34,750 bases of DNA from UBA7803 sp041686955 (GCA_041686955.1 JAWLCV010000043.1:1-34750); one strand, 5' to 3'. Counted from the stretch's first letter, positions 15,691-25,632 are shown. Numbers and translations are program-made. The notes: a model not told the origin generated them from the letters alone.

Positions 15691-17223
15691 TCACTCCCGG
15701 GCCGAAGCCTCTCCCACCGCAATTCGCGCCAGCTCGAGCAGGCGCTGCCGGTCCGCCTCGCCGAGAGGGTCGCCGGACTCCATGCGCCGGCACAGGGGCT
15801 CGGCCTCGGCGGAGACGTGTTGCTGAATGCGCCGCTCCATGGCGGCTACCCGATCTACGGGCACCGTATCGAGGATGCCGGCGTTGATGGCGTGCAGCAG
15901 CGCGATCTGCTCGCTGGCGGAGAGCGGCCGGTGCTCTTCCTGCTTGAGCGCCTCGCGTACCCGGCGGCCGTGCTCGATGGTGCGTCGGGTTTCCGGGTCG
16001 AGGCGCGTGGCGAAGCGGGCGAAGGCTTCGAGCTCCTCGAACTGGGAGTAGGCCAGGCGCAGGTCGCCGGCCACGCTGCGCAGCGCCGGGAGCTGGGTCT
16101 TGCCCCCGACACGGGAGACCGATTTACCCACGTCCACGGCCGGAAGCTGACCCTGATTGAACAGGGTGGGCGACAGGTAGACCTGCCCGTCGGTTATGGA
16201 GATGAGGTTGGTGGGAATGTAGGCGGAGATGTCCTGGGCCTGGGTCTCCACCACGGGCAGCGCGGTGAGCGAGCCGCCGCCGCGCGCGCGGGCCAGGTGG
16301 GTGGCCCGTTCCAGCAACCGGGAATGGATGTAGAAGATGTCCCCGGGATAGGCTTCCCGGCCCGGCGGCCGGCGCAGCAGCAGCGACAGCTCCCGGTAGG
16401 CCCGGGCGTGCCGGGTCATGTCGTCGTAGACGATGAGCACGTCCTGGCCGCGCTCCATGAAGTACTCGGCCATGGTGGTGGCGGCGTAGGGGGTGACGAA
16501 GCGCAGTCCCGGGGGATCCTCGTCGGAGGCTACCACCACGATGGAATGCGCGAGGGCCCGGTTCCGCCGCAGGGTCTCCACCACCCGGGCCACCGCCGTG
16601 CCGCGCTGGCCGACGGCGCAATAGACGCAGATCACCTCCTTGTCGCGCTGATTGATCATGGTGTCCACGGCCACCGACGTCTTGCCGGTTTGACGGTCGC
16701 CGATGATGAGCTCGCGCTGGCCCCGGCCGATGGGGATGAGCGCGTCGATGACCTTGATGCCCGTCTCGAGCGGCACGGTGACCGGGGCGCGGTCGATGAT
16801 GGCGGGCGCCGGCCGCTCGATGGGCCGGCGCTCGCGGACGTTCAGCGGCCGCCCGTGGTCCAGCGCGCGGCCGGTGGCGTCGATGACGCGGCCGAGCAGT
16901 TCGTCGCCCACCGGCGCGTCGGCCTCGCGGCCGGTGCCTTCCACCTCTGCGCCGGCGGAGAGCCGGTCGCTGTCGCCGAGCAGGATCACGCCCACGTCCT
17001 CCGGGTCCAGGTTCACGGCCATGCCGAGAACCCCGCCGGGGAACCGCACCAGCTCTTCCGACCCGACACTCGGCAGCCCGCGAACCCGGGCGATGCCGCC
17101 GCCGACCTGCAGCACCACGCCGGTCTCCCGGACTTGCAGGGATGGGGCGGCGCTGTCCCAGGTTCTGCGCAGGGTGGCCATGGTGTCGTCCAGGAGCGCC
17201 TGCAGGGCCGTCTCATCCGCCAT
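15691..17223 (-). CDS. atpA: N-type F1F0-ATPase alpha subunit
   Basis: 510 residues, the noncatalytic nucleotide-binding subunit of the F1 head. The Walker A motif is GDRQTGKT (175-182). The arginine finger lies in VGKSVSRVGG, which completes the catalytic site on the beta subunit. The N-terminal beta-barrel (TGVVLQVGGGIARVRGLPSV) and the C-terminal helical domain are complete. Its start overlaps the end of atpF by 11 bases, consistent with translational coupling. In N-type operons this subunit is recognisable from operon order and from the absence of an atpH (delta) gene upstream, both seen here. Confidence 0.96.
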   Translation of the reverse strand: MADETALQALLDDTMATLRRTWDSAAPSLQVRETGVVLQVGGGIARVRGLPSVGSEELVRFPGGVLGMAVNLDPEDVGVILLGDSDRLSAGAEVEGTGREADAPVGDELLGRVIDATGRALDHGRPLNVRERRPIERPAPAIIDRAPVTVPLETGIKVIDALIPIGRGQRELIIGDRQTGKTSVAVDTMINQRDKEVICVYCAVGQRGTAVARVVETLRRNRALAHSIVVVASDEDPPGLRFVTPYAATTMAEYFMERGQDVLIVYDDMTRHARAYRELSLLLRRPPGREAYPGDIFYIHSRLLERATHLARARGGGSLTALPVVETQAQDISAYIPTNLISITDGQVYLSPTLFNQGQLPAVDVGKSVSRVGGKTQLPALRSVAGDLRLAYSQFEELEAFARFATRLDPETRRTIEHGRRVREALKQEEHRPLSASEQIALLHAINAGILDTVPVDRVAAMERRIQQHVSAEAEPLCRRMESGDPLGEADRQRLLELARIAVGEASARE

Positions 17224-17995
17224 CGGGGGTCTCCGGCGCTGGTGCCTGGATCTTCTCGCCGAACACCGCGTTCACCTGCCGGCTCAGGTCGTCCAGGTAG
17301 CGGGCGACGTTCCACTCCACGCGCTCGCCGCCGACCGTGAGTCGGATCCCGCACGTGAGCTCGGGGAGGTGCCGGTACTCCACCTGGACGGGCCCGCCGG
17401 CCGTGGCCTCCAGGGCGGCGCCGAGGCGGGCACGCAATTCGGTGCCCGGCTCGAAGCTCGTGGCGACTTCCACGGCGCCGGCGTTCCCGGCGAGCGCCTG
17501 GCGGACCCGCGGGTCGGCGCCCCGAAGCCGGGTGAGGAACACCTGCACCATCTGCTCCTCCAGGGGGGCGTCGGCCAGCTCCCGGAGCACCTTACGGGTC
17601 ATGGCGTCCACGGCGTCGACGGCCTCACGCCGTAGCCGGGCGAGGAATTCCGACTTCTCCGCCTCGACCTGCTGGTGCCAGCGGCCGCGCAGCTCGGCCA
17701 CCTCGGCGCGCAGGGCGTCGAGCAGCCGTTTGTGGTCGTTCTCGGCGGCCGCCCGGGCTTCTTCCAGCAGCCGCTCGCGGTCCTGCTCCAGCCGCGCCAG
17801 GGCGCGCTGGTGACGCGCGGCCGACTCGTCGGCAGCCTGCTCGCGAAGCTCCGCCTCTCCCAGCCGTTCGGCGATGTGTCGCTCCCGCTTCTCCATGGCT
17901 TCGGTGATGGGCCGGTAGAGAAAGCGTCTCAACAGCCAAACCAGGATCAGGAAGTTGACGATCTGCGCCGATACGGTGATCCAGTCGATGGTCAC
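17213..17995 (-). CDS. atpF: N-type F1F0-ATPase long b subunit (stator)
   Basis: 260 residues, about 100 more than housekeeping b subunits. One N-terminal membrane helix (WITVSAQIVNFLILVWLL) is followed by the conserved RRFLYRPITEAMEKRERHI and a long highly charged coiled coil to about residue 150. The extra C-terminal part (about 160-255, with LRELADAPLEEQMVQVFLTRL and an ending LTVGGERVEWNVARYLDDL) resembles the delta subunit in pattern. As no delta gene exists in the operon, this extension probably links the stator to the F1 head, as proposed for N-ATPases. It lies three bases after atpE. Confidence 0.92.
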   Translation of the reverse strand: MTIDWITVSAQIVNFLILVWLLRRFLYRPITEAMEKRERHIAERLGEAELREQAADESAARHQRALARLEQDRERLLEEARAAAENDHKRLLDALRAEVAELRGRWHQQVEAEKSEFLARLRREAVDAVDAMTRKVLRELADAPLEEQMVQVFLTRLRGADPRVRQALAGNAGAVEVATSFEPGTELRARLGAALEATAGGPVQVEYRHLPELTCGIRLTVGGERVEWNVARYLDDLSRQVNAVFGEKIQAPAPETPDGG

Positions 17996-17998
17996 GGA

Positions 17999-18271
17999 TC
18001 AGCTTCCCCCGGCGGCCGGGTTCCAGAAGGGATTGGCGAACAGCAGGATCATGGTCACCACGAAGCAGTAGATGGCCGTGGACTCGATCATGGCGAGCCC
18101 GACGAACAACGTCCGGGTGATGGTGCCGGATTCGTCCGGCTGCTGGGCGATGGCGGTCAGAGCCTGGGCCACGGCCCGGCCCTCGCCGAGGGCGGGGCCG
18201 ATGGAGCCGATGGCGATGGTCAGCCCGGCGGTGAAGATGGAGATCATGGCGATGAGTGATCCGTTGTCCAT
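17999..18271 (-). CDS. atpE: N-type F1F0-ATPase c subunit (rotor ring)
   Basis: 90 residues forming two membrane helices joined by the polar loop AQQPDESG. The ion-carrying glutamate is Glu63 in MIESTAIY, followed by Ser64, Thr65 and Tyr68, the residues used for Na+ coordination in sodium-type rings. In helix 1 the position corresponding to Gln32 of the Ilyobacter Na+ ring is Glu30 (ALGEGR), so each subunit carries two carboxylates. This double-glutamate form is known for N-ATPases, where the coupling ion (Na+ or H+) is not settled by sequence alone. A set of such subunits forms an unusually large ring in the characterised Burkholderia enzyme. Confidence 0.95.
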   Translation of the reverse strand: MDNGSLIAMISIFTAGLTIAIGSIGPALGEGRAVAQALTAIAQQPDESGTITRTLFVGLAMIESTAIYCFVVTMILLFANPFWNPAAGGS

Positions 18272-18284
18272 GGAGTCCTCGAGC

Positions 18285-18983
18285 TCAGTCCGGTTGCGTG
18301 GTCCGCGTCGACGTCTGCTCGTGCGCCGACGCCGCGGAAGCGATGTACACCATGGCCAGGATGGCGAAGATGTAAGCCTGGATCATTCCCGTGAGCAGCC
18401 CGAGCAGCTGCATGACCACCGGGAAGAAGTAAGGGGTGAGGCTGAGCAGGATGGCGGCGATGACGGTGCCGCTCATGATGTTGCCGTACAGGCGTACCGC
18501 CAGAGCCACGATGCGGGAGATCTCGCCGATGATATTGAACGGCAGCATCAGCCAGGTGGGCTGGACGTAGTGCCCCAGGTAGCGCAACGGCCCCTCGTCG
18601 ACGATGCCGTACAGGGGCACGGCCACGAAGACGCACAGCGCCAGCGCCGTAGTGGTGGAGAGCGAGCCGGTGGGGGCCATGTAACCCGGCACCACGTTGA
18701 GCAGGTTGGCCACGGCGATGAACAGGAACAGGGTGCCAACGAACGGCAGGAACCGTCCCGGCTCCTGGTGGCTCACCTGGCGGATCTGCTCGCCCATGCC
18801 CGTCACCAGCACCTCCAGCAGGTTCTGCCACCGCGACGGCCGGGTTTCCGTGGAAAGACGCCGGGTGACGAGCCAGGCGGTGACGGTCATGAGCGCCATT
18901 ACCAGCCAGGTGAAGGCCAGGGTGGCGTTGAGCCTGAAATTGCCCCACTGCCACAGCACGAGGTCGTCCGGGCTGATGGTCAT
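18285..18983 (-). CDS. atpB: N-type F1F0-ATPase a subunit
   Basis: 232 residues from ATG 18983, which overlaps the atpR stop (ATGA); the frame is open upstream but not family-like. About five membrane helices. The essential arginine that separates the two ion half-channels is Arg164 in LAVRLYGNIMSG, and PFNIIGEISRIVAL precedes it as in other a subunits. The protein ends with a polar Thr/Ser/Gln tail. It forms the stator side of the ion channel against the c ring. Like other N-type a subunits it is shorter at the N-terminus than the E. coli protein. Confidence 0.95.
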   Translation of the reverse strand: MTISPDDLVLWQWGNFRLNATLAFTWLVMALMTVTAWLVTRRLSTETRPSRWQNLLEVLVTGMGEQIRQVSHQEPGRFLPFVGTLFLFIAVANLLNVVPGYMAPTGSLSTTTALALCVFVAVPLYGIVDEGPLRYLGHYVQPTWLMLPFNIIGEISRIVALAVRLYGNIMSGTVIAAILLSLTPYFFPVVMQLLGLLTGMIQAYIFAILAMVYIASAASAHEQTSTRTTQPD

Positions 18984-19273
18984 GTCCGCTCCGTGTGCCC
19001 GGGAGCCAGCCGGGCGACGACGATGAGCCGGGTCACGGTGAAACCGCCAGCGGCGGCGAGCAGGGCGGCGAAGCCGCCGAGCCGGGCCAGCGCGTAGAAG
19101 ACGCCCAGCGCCACGGCGAGGCGCAGCGCCAGCGCGCCGCCGAGCCGCATCCACGGTCGCCGTGCCGTGCCGATGCCGCGAACGCTGCTCCACAGATTCC
19201 ACAGGTACGCAGCCGCCAGCACGGCGCCGGCCACGAAGCCCCAGGCAATCTGAATCAGGCTCGCTTCAGTCAC
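18980..19273 (-). CDS. atpR: N-ATPase accessory membrane protein AtpR
   Basis: 97 residues with three hydrophobic segments (about 8-24, 44-63, 66-90). Unusually, arginines lie inside or at the edge of the second and third segments (GALALRLAVALGVFYAL and FTVTRLIVVARL). AtpR is specific to N-type operons; membrane-buried arginines have been proposed to interact with the glutamates of the c subunits during ring assembly. Position between atpQ and atpB, and the four-base overlap with atpB, agree with this identity. Function in the cell is otherwise unknown. Confidence 0.85.
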   Translation of the reverse strand: MTEASLIQIAWGFVAGAVLAAAYLWNLWSSVRGIGTARRPWMRLGGALALRLAVALGVFYALARLGGFAALLAAAGGFTVTRLIVVARLAPGHTERT

Positions 19274-19571
19274 GTTCGCTCTCCTGTTTGATCCAATACC
19301 AGGCGTTCAGGCAGCCGAGGGCCATGCCGATGATGAGGAAGGTCAGGGTCCACGACACCCGGCCGGGATAGCGCTCGTCGAGCCACACCCCCAGAGCGAT
19401 ACCGAGCAGGGTGGGTATGGCCACGGACCAGCCCACCAGGCCGAACATGCCGAGCCCGAACCAGGCCGCCCGGGGCCCGCGCGCGCGGCGGGCGAGCTTG
19501 CGCTCCGCCCGGCGTCCCACCTCGTCGCTCATGGGCGGCCGGCCTTCGCGGGGCGGACGCGGCTCAACCAT
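19266..19571 (-). CDS. atpQ: N-ATPase accessory protein AtpQ (AtpI/AtpZ-like)
   Basis: 101 residues with a basic N-terminus and two membrane helices (about 40-62 and 72-93). WSVAIPTLLGIALGVWLDERYPG is the signature of the AtpI/AtpZ group, ending in CLNAWYWIKQESERD. Housekeeping AtpI assists c-ring assembly and may conduct divalent cations; AtpQ is its N-type counterpart. ATG 19571 overlaps the atpC stop by eight bases; Met14 is an internal alternative start. Confidence 0.85.
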   Translation of the reverse strand: MVEPRPPREGRPPMSDEVGRRAERKLARRARGPRAAWFGLGMFGLVGWSVAIPTLLGIALGVWLDERYPGRVSWTLTFLIIGMALGCLNAWYWIKQESERD

Positions 19572-19992
19572 GGCTGCCCTCCTGAAGGTCCCGGATTCGC
19601 CGCAGCGCGCCCGCTTCCAGCCGGGCCAGGGCCGAGCGCGCCTTGCGCTCGTGCTCGTCGAGCTCGAGAAAGCGCTCCTCCACCAACGTCTTGAGCGTCT
19701 GCAGCTCGTCGCCGGGCACGCCGTTCAGGGTGGAGACCAGCACCTCCGCGCCGCACTTCACCAGCACGCCATGGTCCACCGCCACGTACCGTTCCCGCTC
19801 TGCGGGGGTGACGAAGGTGAGCACGCCCGGCACCAGCGCGGTGGCGAAGTCGATGTGGCGGGGCTCCAGGCAGAAGTAACCGTTCTCGGCCTCCGCGATC
19901 ACCTTGACCGCCGGCTCGTCCACCAGCACCTCCGTGGGCAGCAGGACCCGCAGGAGCATCCGGCCATTGCCGTGCGTCGACTCACTCGTCAT
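19564..19992 (-). CDS. atpC: N-type F1F0-ATPase epsilon subunit
   Basis: 142 residues from ATG 19992. The preceding in-frame residues (Arg/Pro-rich, inside atpD) are not family-like. The N-terminal beta sandwich is recognisable (LLRVLLPTEVLVDEPAVKVIAEAENGYFCLEPRHIDFATALVPG in two halves), and a helical C-terminus rich in Glu/Arg (LEERFLELDEHERKARSAL) follows. Epsilon joins gamma to the c ring and inhibits ATP hydrolysis in many F-ATPases. It overlaps atpD by 11 bases. Confidence 0.92.
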   Translation of the reverse strand: MTSESTHGNGRMLLRVLLPTEVLVDEPAVKVIAEAENGYFCLEPRHIDFATALVPGVLTFVTPAERERYVAVDHGVLVKCGAEVLVSTLNGVPGDELQTLKTLVEERFLELDEHERKARSALARLEAGALRRIRDLQEGSHG

Positions 19993-21406
19993 GGCTGCTC
20001 TCCGCCAGGCGCCGACGGGCGGCCTCCGCGGCCTCGTCGGCATCGCCCACCATGTACAGGTCGCGTTCGCTGGCGTCGTCGAACTCGCCGTCGAGGATCC
20101 GCTCGCAGCCGTCGATGGTGCGTTCCAGCGGGACCCGCCGCCCGGCCTTGCCCGTGAACTGCTCCGTGGTGAAGAAGGGCTGGGTGAGGAAGCGCTCGAG
20201 CCGCCGCGCGTGGCTGACGGTGCGGCGATCCTCCCGCGAGAGCTCTTCGAGGCCCAGCATGGCGATGATGTCCCTGAGATCCTCGTACTGCGCCAGGGTG
20301 TTGCGCACGGCCTGGGCGACCCGGTAGTGACGGTCGCCCACCACCGTGGGGGTGAGCATCTTCGACGCCGTCTGCAGGGGATCGATGGCGGGATAGAAAC
20401 CCTGGCTCGCCCGTTTGCGCGACAACACGATGGAGGCGGATAGGTGCGCGAAGATGTGGGTGGCGGCGGGGTCCGTCAGGTCGTCGGCGGGGACGTACAC
20501 CGCCTGCACGGAGGTGATGCTGGCGCTGCGGGAGCTGCAGATGCGCTCCTCGAGCTCGGCGAGCTCTGTGGCCAGGGTGGGCTGGTAGCCCACCCGGGAG
20601 GGTATCCGGCCCATCAGCCCTGAAACCTCGGTACCCGACTGGACGAAGCGGAAGATGTTGTCGATGAGCAGGAGCACGTCGCGCTGCTCAACGTCGCGGA
20701 AGTGCTCCGCCACGGTCAGGGCTGCGTGGCCGACGCGGAAGCGGGCGCCGGGAGGCTCGTTCATCTGCCCGTAGATCAGCACCGCCTTGTCGAGCACGCC
20801 GGAGTCGCCCATGTCGCGGTACATCTCCTCCGCTTCGCGCATGCGCTCGCCGATGCCGCAGAACAGGCTGACGCCCTCGTACTGGGCCGCCATGTTGTTG
20901 ATGAGCTCGTTGATGAGCACGGTCTTGCCCACCCCGGCACCGCCGAACAGGCCGGACTTGCCGCCGCGCTCCAGCGGCGCCAGCAGATCGATGGACTTGA
21001 TGCCGGTCTCGAACAGCTCGTTGCCGGTGGCCCGGTCTGCCAGCGGCACCAGGGGGCGGTGGATGGGCCAGCGGGCCTCGGCCGCCACCGGCCCGCCTCC
21101 GTCCACCGGCTCGCCGAACACGTTCAGCATGCGGCCGAGCAGCGAAGGCCCCACCGGCATCTCCAGCAGGCCGCCGGTGTCGCGGACGGGGGCGCCGCGA
21201 CCGAGGCCCCGGGTGGCGTTGAGGGCGATGCAGCGGACCGTGTCGGTGCTCGTGTGGCTGTGCACCTCCAGCACGATGGTTTCTTCGGCGCCGGCGCGGA
21301 GCGCGCGGTTGCGGGGCGGCAGCGGTGGCGGGAAGCGCACGTCCACCACGTTGCCGCGAACGGCGGCGACGGTGCCGGTGGCTGGCTGCGGATCGATCCG
21401 TTCCAT
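19982..21406 (-). CDS. atpD: N-type F1F0-ATPase beta subunit (catalytic)
   Basis: 474 residues from ATG 21406, the usual beta length. The frame continues open far upstream opposite ftsH, but that part is not protein-like. Walker A is GGAGVGKT (155-162). The catalytic glutamate lies in CGIGERMREAEEMY, Walker B in DVLLLIDNIFRF. The DELSEED-like lever reads LEELSRED, one charge different from the classical motif. It is the first gene of the operon, as in all N-type clusters (order DCQRBEFAG), so its promoter must lie between 21407 and the divergent ftsH. In vivo these enzymes are thought to work mainly as ATP-driven ion pumps. Confidence 0.96.
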   Translation of the reverse strand: MERIDPQPATGTVAAVRGNVVDVRFPPPLPPRNRALRAGAEETIVLEVHSHTSTDTVRCIALNATRGLGRGAPVRDTGGLLEMPVGPSLLGRMLNVFGEPVDGGGPVAAEARWPIHRPLVPLADRATGNELFETGIKSIDLLAPLERGGKSGLFGGAGVGKTVLINELINNMAAQYEGVSLFCGIGERMREAEEMYRDMGDSGVLDKAVLIYGQMNEPPGARFRVGHAALTVAEHFRDVEQRDVLLLIDNIFRFVQSGTEVSGLMGRIPSRVGYQPTLATELAELEERICSSRSASITSVQAVYVPADDLTDPAATHIFAHLSASIVLSRKRASQGFYPAIDPLQTASKMLTPTVVGDRHYRVAQAVRNTLAQYEDLRDIIAMLGLEELSREDRRTVSHARRLERFLTQPFFTTEQFTGKAGRRVPLERTIDGCERILDGEFDDASERDLYMVGDADEAAEAARRRLAESSHDE

Positions 21407-21517
21407 GGCTCCCTTGCCAGGTGGCGCCTCGTCACAGCAGACTCGAAGGGCAAGGCCCATGTCAACTGCGTGAATTCCACGGTGAGCGCGGGCCAGGTAT
21501 CTGCGATGATTCCCGGG
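21407..21517. promoter_or_regulatory. Divergent control region for the N-ATPase operon and ftsH
   Basis: The 111 bases between the two starts must carry the promoters of both transcription units. I could not identify convincing -35/-10 boxes by eye. A 7-bp inverted repeat (CCTTGCC 21412-21418, GGCAAGG 21449-21455) is present but could be chance. Confidence 0.4.
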
Positions 21518-23347
<1,830 letters not shown>

Positions 23348-23354
23348 GCGGGCG

Positions 23355-23390
23355 GGCGGTCGCGCGCGAGCGCGCGAGCGCGACACCGCC
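23355..23390. terminator. Strong GC hairpin between convergent ftsH and polX
   Basis: GGCGGTCGCGC (23355-23365) pairs with GCGCGACACCGCC (23378-23390) apart from a two-base bulge, with a 12-base loop. It fills nearly the whole 43-base intergenic space and ends at the base before the polX stop. No T-tract follows on either strand, so termination may depend on the stem alone or on Rho. Confidence 0.6.
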
Positions 23391-25055
23391 TCAGCGGGGC
23401 AGGCAGGCGCGCAGTTCATCGAGGGAGCGGGTGTTGAGCACGTGCTCCGGGCCGAGCCAGCCGCGCCGGGCCTGCTCCACCCCGAAGCGCATGAATTCGA
23501 GGGCGGCGGCGCTGTGGGCGTCCGAGTCGATGGCCACCGTCACCCCCAGCTCCCGGGCGAGCCGGCAGCCCGCGTCGGTCAGATCCAGGCGTTGCGGCTG
23601 GCTGTCCACCTCGAGCATGCAACCCCGCTCCGCCGCGGCCGTCATCAGCCGCTCCAGGTCCACGTCGTACGGCGGGCGCTCGTTGATCAGCCGCCCCGTG
23701 GGATGTGCCAGGATGTTGAAGCACCGGTTGTCCATGGCCCGCAGGATGCGCTCGGTCTGACGCTGGCGGGGCAGCGAGAAGCCGTAGTGCACGGCGCACA
23801 CGGTGAGGTCGAGCTGCTCGAGAACGCGGTCGGGCAGGTCCAGGCGGCCGTTCTCCAGGATGTCGACCTCGCAGGCCTTGAGCACCACGATGCCGTCCAG
23901 GCTCTCGTTGATCCGGTCGATCTCGGCGATCTGGGCGGCCAGGCGCTTTGCGTCGAGACCGTGGGCGATGGTGACGTGCTTCGAGTGATCGCTGATGGCG
24001 AGATACTCGTAGCCGCGCGCCCGAGCCGCCTCGGCCATGGCGCGGATGGTGTCGTGGCCGTCGCTGGCCCGGGTGTGGCAGTGCAGATCGCCGCGGATGT
24101 CGCCGAGCTCCACCAGCCGCGGCAGCGTTCCTTCCTGGGCGGCTTCCACCTCGCCCCGGTTCTCCCGGAGCTCGGGCGGGATCCACGGCAACCCCACGGC
24201 GTCGAACACCTCCTGCTCGGTGCGCCCGGCGATCCGGGCGTCGCCCCGGAACACGCCGTACTCGTTGATCTTCAGTCCGTGCTTCGCGCCCAGCGTGCGC
24301 ACCGCAATGTTGTGCTCCTTGGACCCGGTGAAGTAGTGCAGGGCCGCTCCGTGGCTCACCGCGGGCACCACCCGGAGGTCCACGTGCATGCCGGAGCGCA
24401 GCCGTACCGTGGCGCGGGTGGAGCCGCTGGACATCACCTCGGCCACCTGCTCGTAAGCGACGAAATGCTCCATCACATCGGCGCCGCGGCGCGCCGTGAC
24501 CAGGATGTCCAGGTCTCCCACGGTGTCCCGGCAGCGCCGATAGCTGCCCGCCACGGTGACCGTGCCGACCCCGCGGATGCCTTCGAGGAAGGCCACCAGC
24601 GGTGCCGCCATCTGCTCGGCCTGGAGGCGGTTGACCCGGCGCCCGGCCTGGGCCACCTGCTCGATGCCGGCGAGGATCTTCGCTTCCGTCTTGGCGCCGA
24701 AACCGGGCAGGGTGCGCAGCCGGCCCTGCCGGACCGCGCGTTCCAGATCGGCGAGGCTGCGGATCTTCAGGCGCCGGTGCAGGGCTCGCACCCGTTTCGG
24801 CCCGAGCCCAGGCAGGCGCATGAGGGTGGCCAGTGCCGCCGGAGTGCGCCGCCGCACCTCCTCCAGGGCGGGAAGCGAGCCGGTCTCGACGATGCCGTGG
24901 ATCTTCAGCGCCAGGGATTCGCCGATGAAGGGCAGGGCGGAGAGGTCTTCGTCCCGGGCCACCAGATCCGCCAGGCGGTGGGGGTAGGCGCGAACGGTGC
25001 GGGCGGCGTTGCGATAGGCGCGCACCCGAAAAGGGTTGGCTTCACCGATCTCCAT
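23391..25055 (-). CDS. polX: DNA polymerase X with PHP exonuclease domain
   Basis: 554 residues from ATG 25055. N-terminal family-X polymerase with HhH elements (LPFIGESLALKIHGIV and LPGLGPKRVRALHRRL) and the palm metal site GDLDILVTA; PHP 3'-5' exonuclease domain from about residue 320 with DLHCHTRASDGHDT, ISDHSKH and a late IDSDAHSA. PolX fills short DNA gaps in base-excision repair. The start is problematic: conserved family sequence (VSNGEIADLLDELADL) continues in frame to about 25103 without ATG, GTG or TTG before the upstream gene's stop at 25129. The true protein is probably about 16 residues longer, using a rare start such as CTG, or there is a sequence error. It is last in the CBS-to-PolX operon. 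Confidence 0.92.
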   Translation of the reverse strand: MEIGEANPFRVRAYRNAARTVRAYPHRLADLVARDEDLSALPFIGESLALKIHGIVETGSLPALEEVRRRTPAALATLMRLPGLGPKRVRALHRRLKIRSLADLERAVRQGRLRTLPGFGAKTEAKILAGIEQVAQAGRRVNRLQAEQMAAPLVAFLEGIRGVGTVTVAGSYRRCRDTVGDLDILVTARRGADVMEHFVAYEQVAEVMSSGSTRATVRLRSGMHVDLRVVPAVSHGAALHYFTGSKEHNIAVRTLGAKHGLKINEYGVFRGDARIAGRTEQEVFDAVGLPWIPPELRENRGEVEAAQEGTLPRLVELGDIRGDLHCHTRASDGHDTIRAMAEAARARGYEYLAISDHSKHVTIAHGLDAKRLAAQIAEIDRINESLDGIVVLKACEVDILENGRLDLPDRVLEQLDLTVCAVHYGFSLPRQRQTERILRAMDNRCFNILAHPTGRLINERPPYDVDLERLMTAAAERGCMLEVDSQPQRLDLTDAGCRLARELGVTVAIDSDAHSAAALEFMRFGVEQARRGWLGPEHVLNTRSLDELRACLPR

Positions 25056-25128
25056 CAGATCCGCCAGCTCGTCGAGCAGGTCGGCGATCTCGCCGTTGCT
25101 GACCGCCGCGCGGTGCCGAGGCCCGGAC

Positions 25129-25632
25129 TCAGCGCTGCCAGGCGACCCGCAGGAGGGTTTCTCCCTTCTCGTACTCGTACTCCATCTCCCCTTGATAGGC
25201 GTGGTGGAGCGCTTCGCCGATGCCGCGGGCGAGGTGCGCGTCGGTAAAGGTGTAGACCGTGGCGTCGTCCTCGACGTGGCGTTCCATGATCCGCTTGAGC
25301 GGGTGCTCCGAGCGCTCGTGCTCCTCGTAGTTACGGATCAGGTGCTCGATCTCGTCTGCGTGCTCGCGCAGAAAATCGCCGCGCAGGGTGAGAAACGCCG
25401 CGGGGACCTGGTCGCGGATGCGCTCGCACGCCGGACACCGGTGCTCCGTGGCGTCGGCAGGGACCTCCTCCCAGCGCCACCGGCCTTCCCGGTAGACCGC
25501 GCCGCAATCCGGGCAAACGGCGGGCCCCGGAAGCTTGCGCTTGGCGTGGTAAGGGTCGTGCTCGAGCTCGCGCAGCAGCCGGTCCCTGCGGCCGCGGCGC
25601 AGGTAACTTCCCGGTCGGTGGTGTTGCGGCAT
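25129..25632 (-). CDS. BCAM0308-family zinc-ribbon protein of unknown function
   Basis: 167 residues. The N-terminus is very basic (SYLRRGRRDRLLRELEHDPYH). A zinc ribbon follows, CPDC (about 40-43) and CPAC (about 66-69), enclosing GAVYREGRWRWEEVPADA. The C-terminal domain includes YTFTDAHLARGIGEALHHAY and a final strand ETLLRVAWQR, a pattern reminiscent of the archaeal/eukaryotic ribosome-export factor NMD3. I recall this protein type as the BCAM0308 family, named from a Burkholderia cenocepacia gene. No biochemical function is known to me. The gene lies 51 bases after rtcB and before polX, so RNA binding or ribosome-associated repair is a reasonable but unproven idea. Confidence 0.75.
   Translation of the reverse strand: MPQHHRPGSYLRRGRRDRLLRELEHDPYHAKRKLPGPAVCPDCGAVYREGRWRWEEVPADATEHRCPACERIRDQVPAAFLTLRGDFLREHADEIEHLIRNYEEHERSEHPLKRIMERHVEDDATVYTFTDAHLARGIGEALHHAYQGEMEYEYEKGETLLRVAWQR

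Noticed and set aside
21412..21455. 7-bp inverted repeat CCTTGCC/GGCAAGG upstream of atpD.
   Set aside because: The 30-base spacer and short arms make chance likely. It is mentioned only inside the control-region entry.
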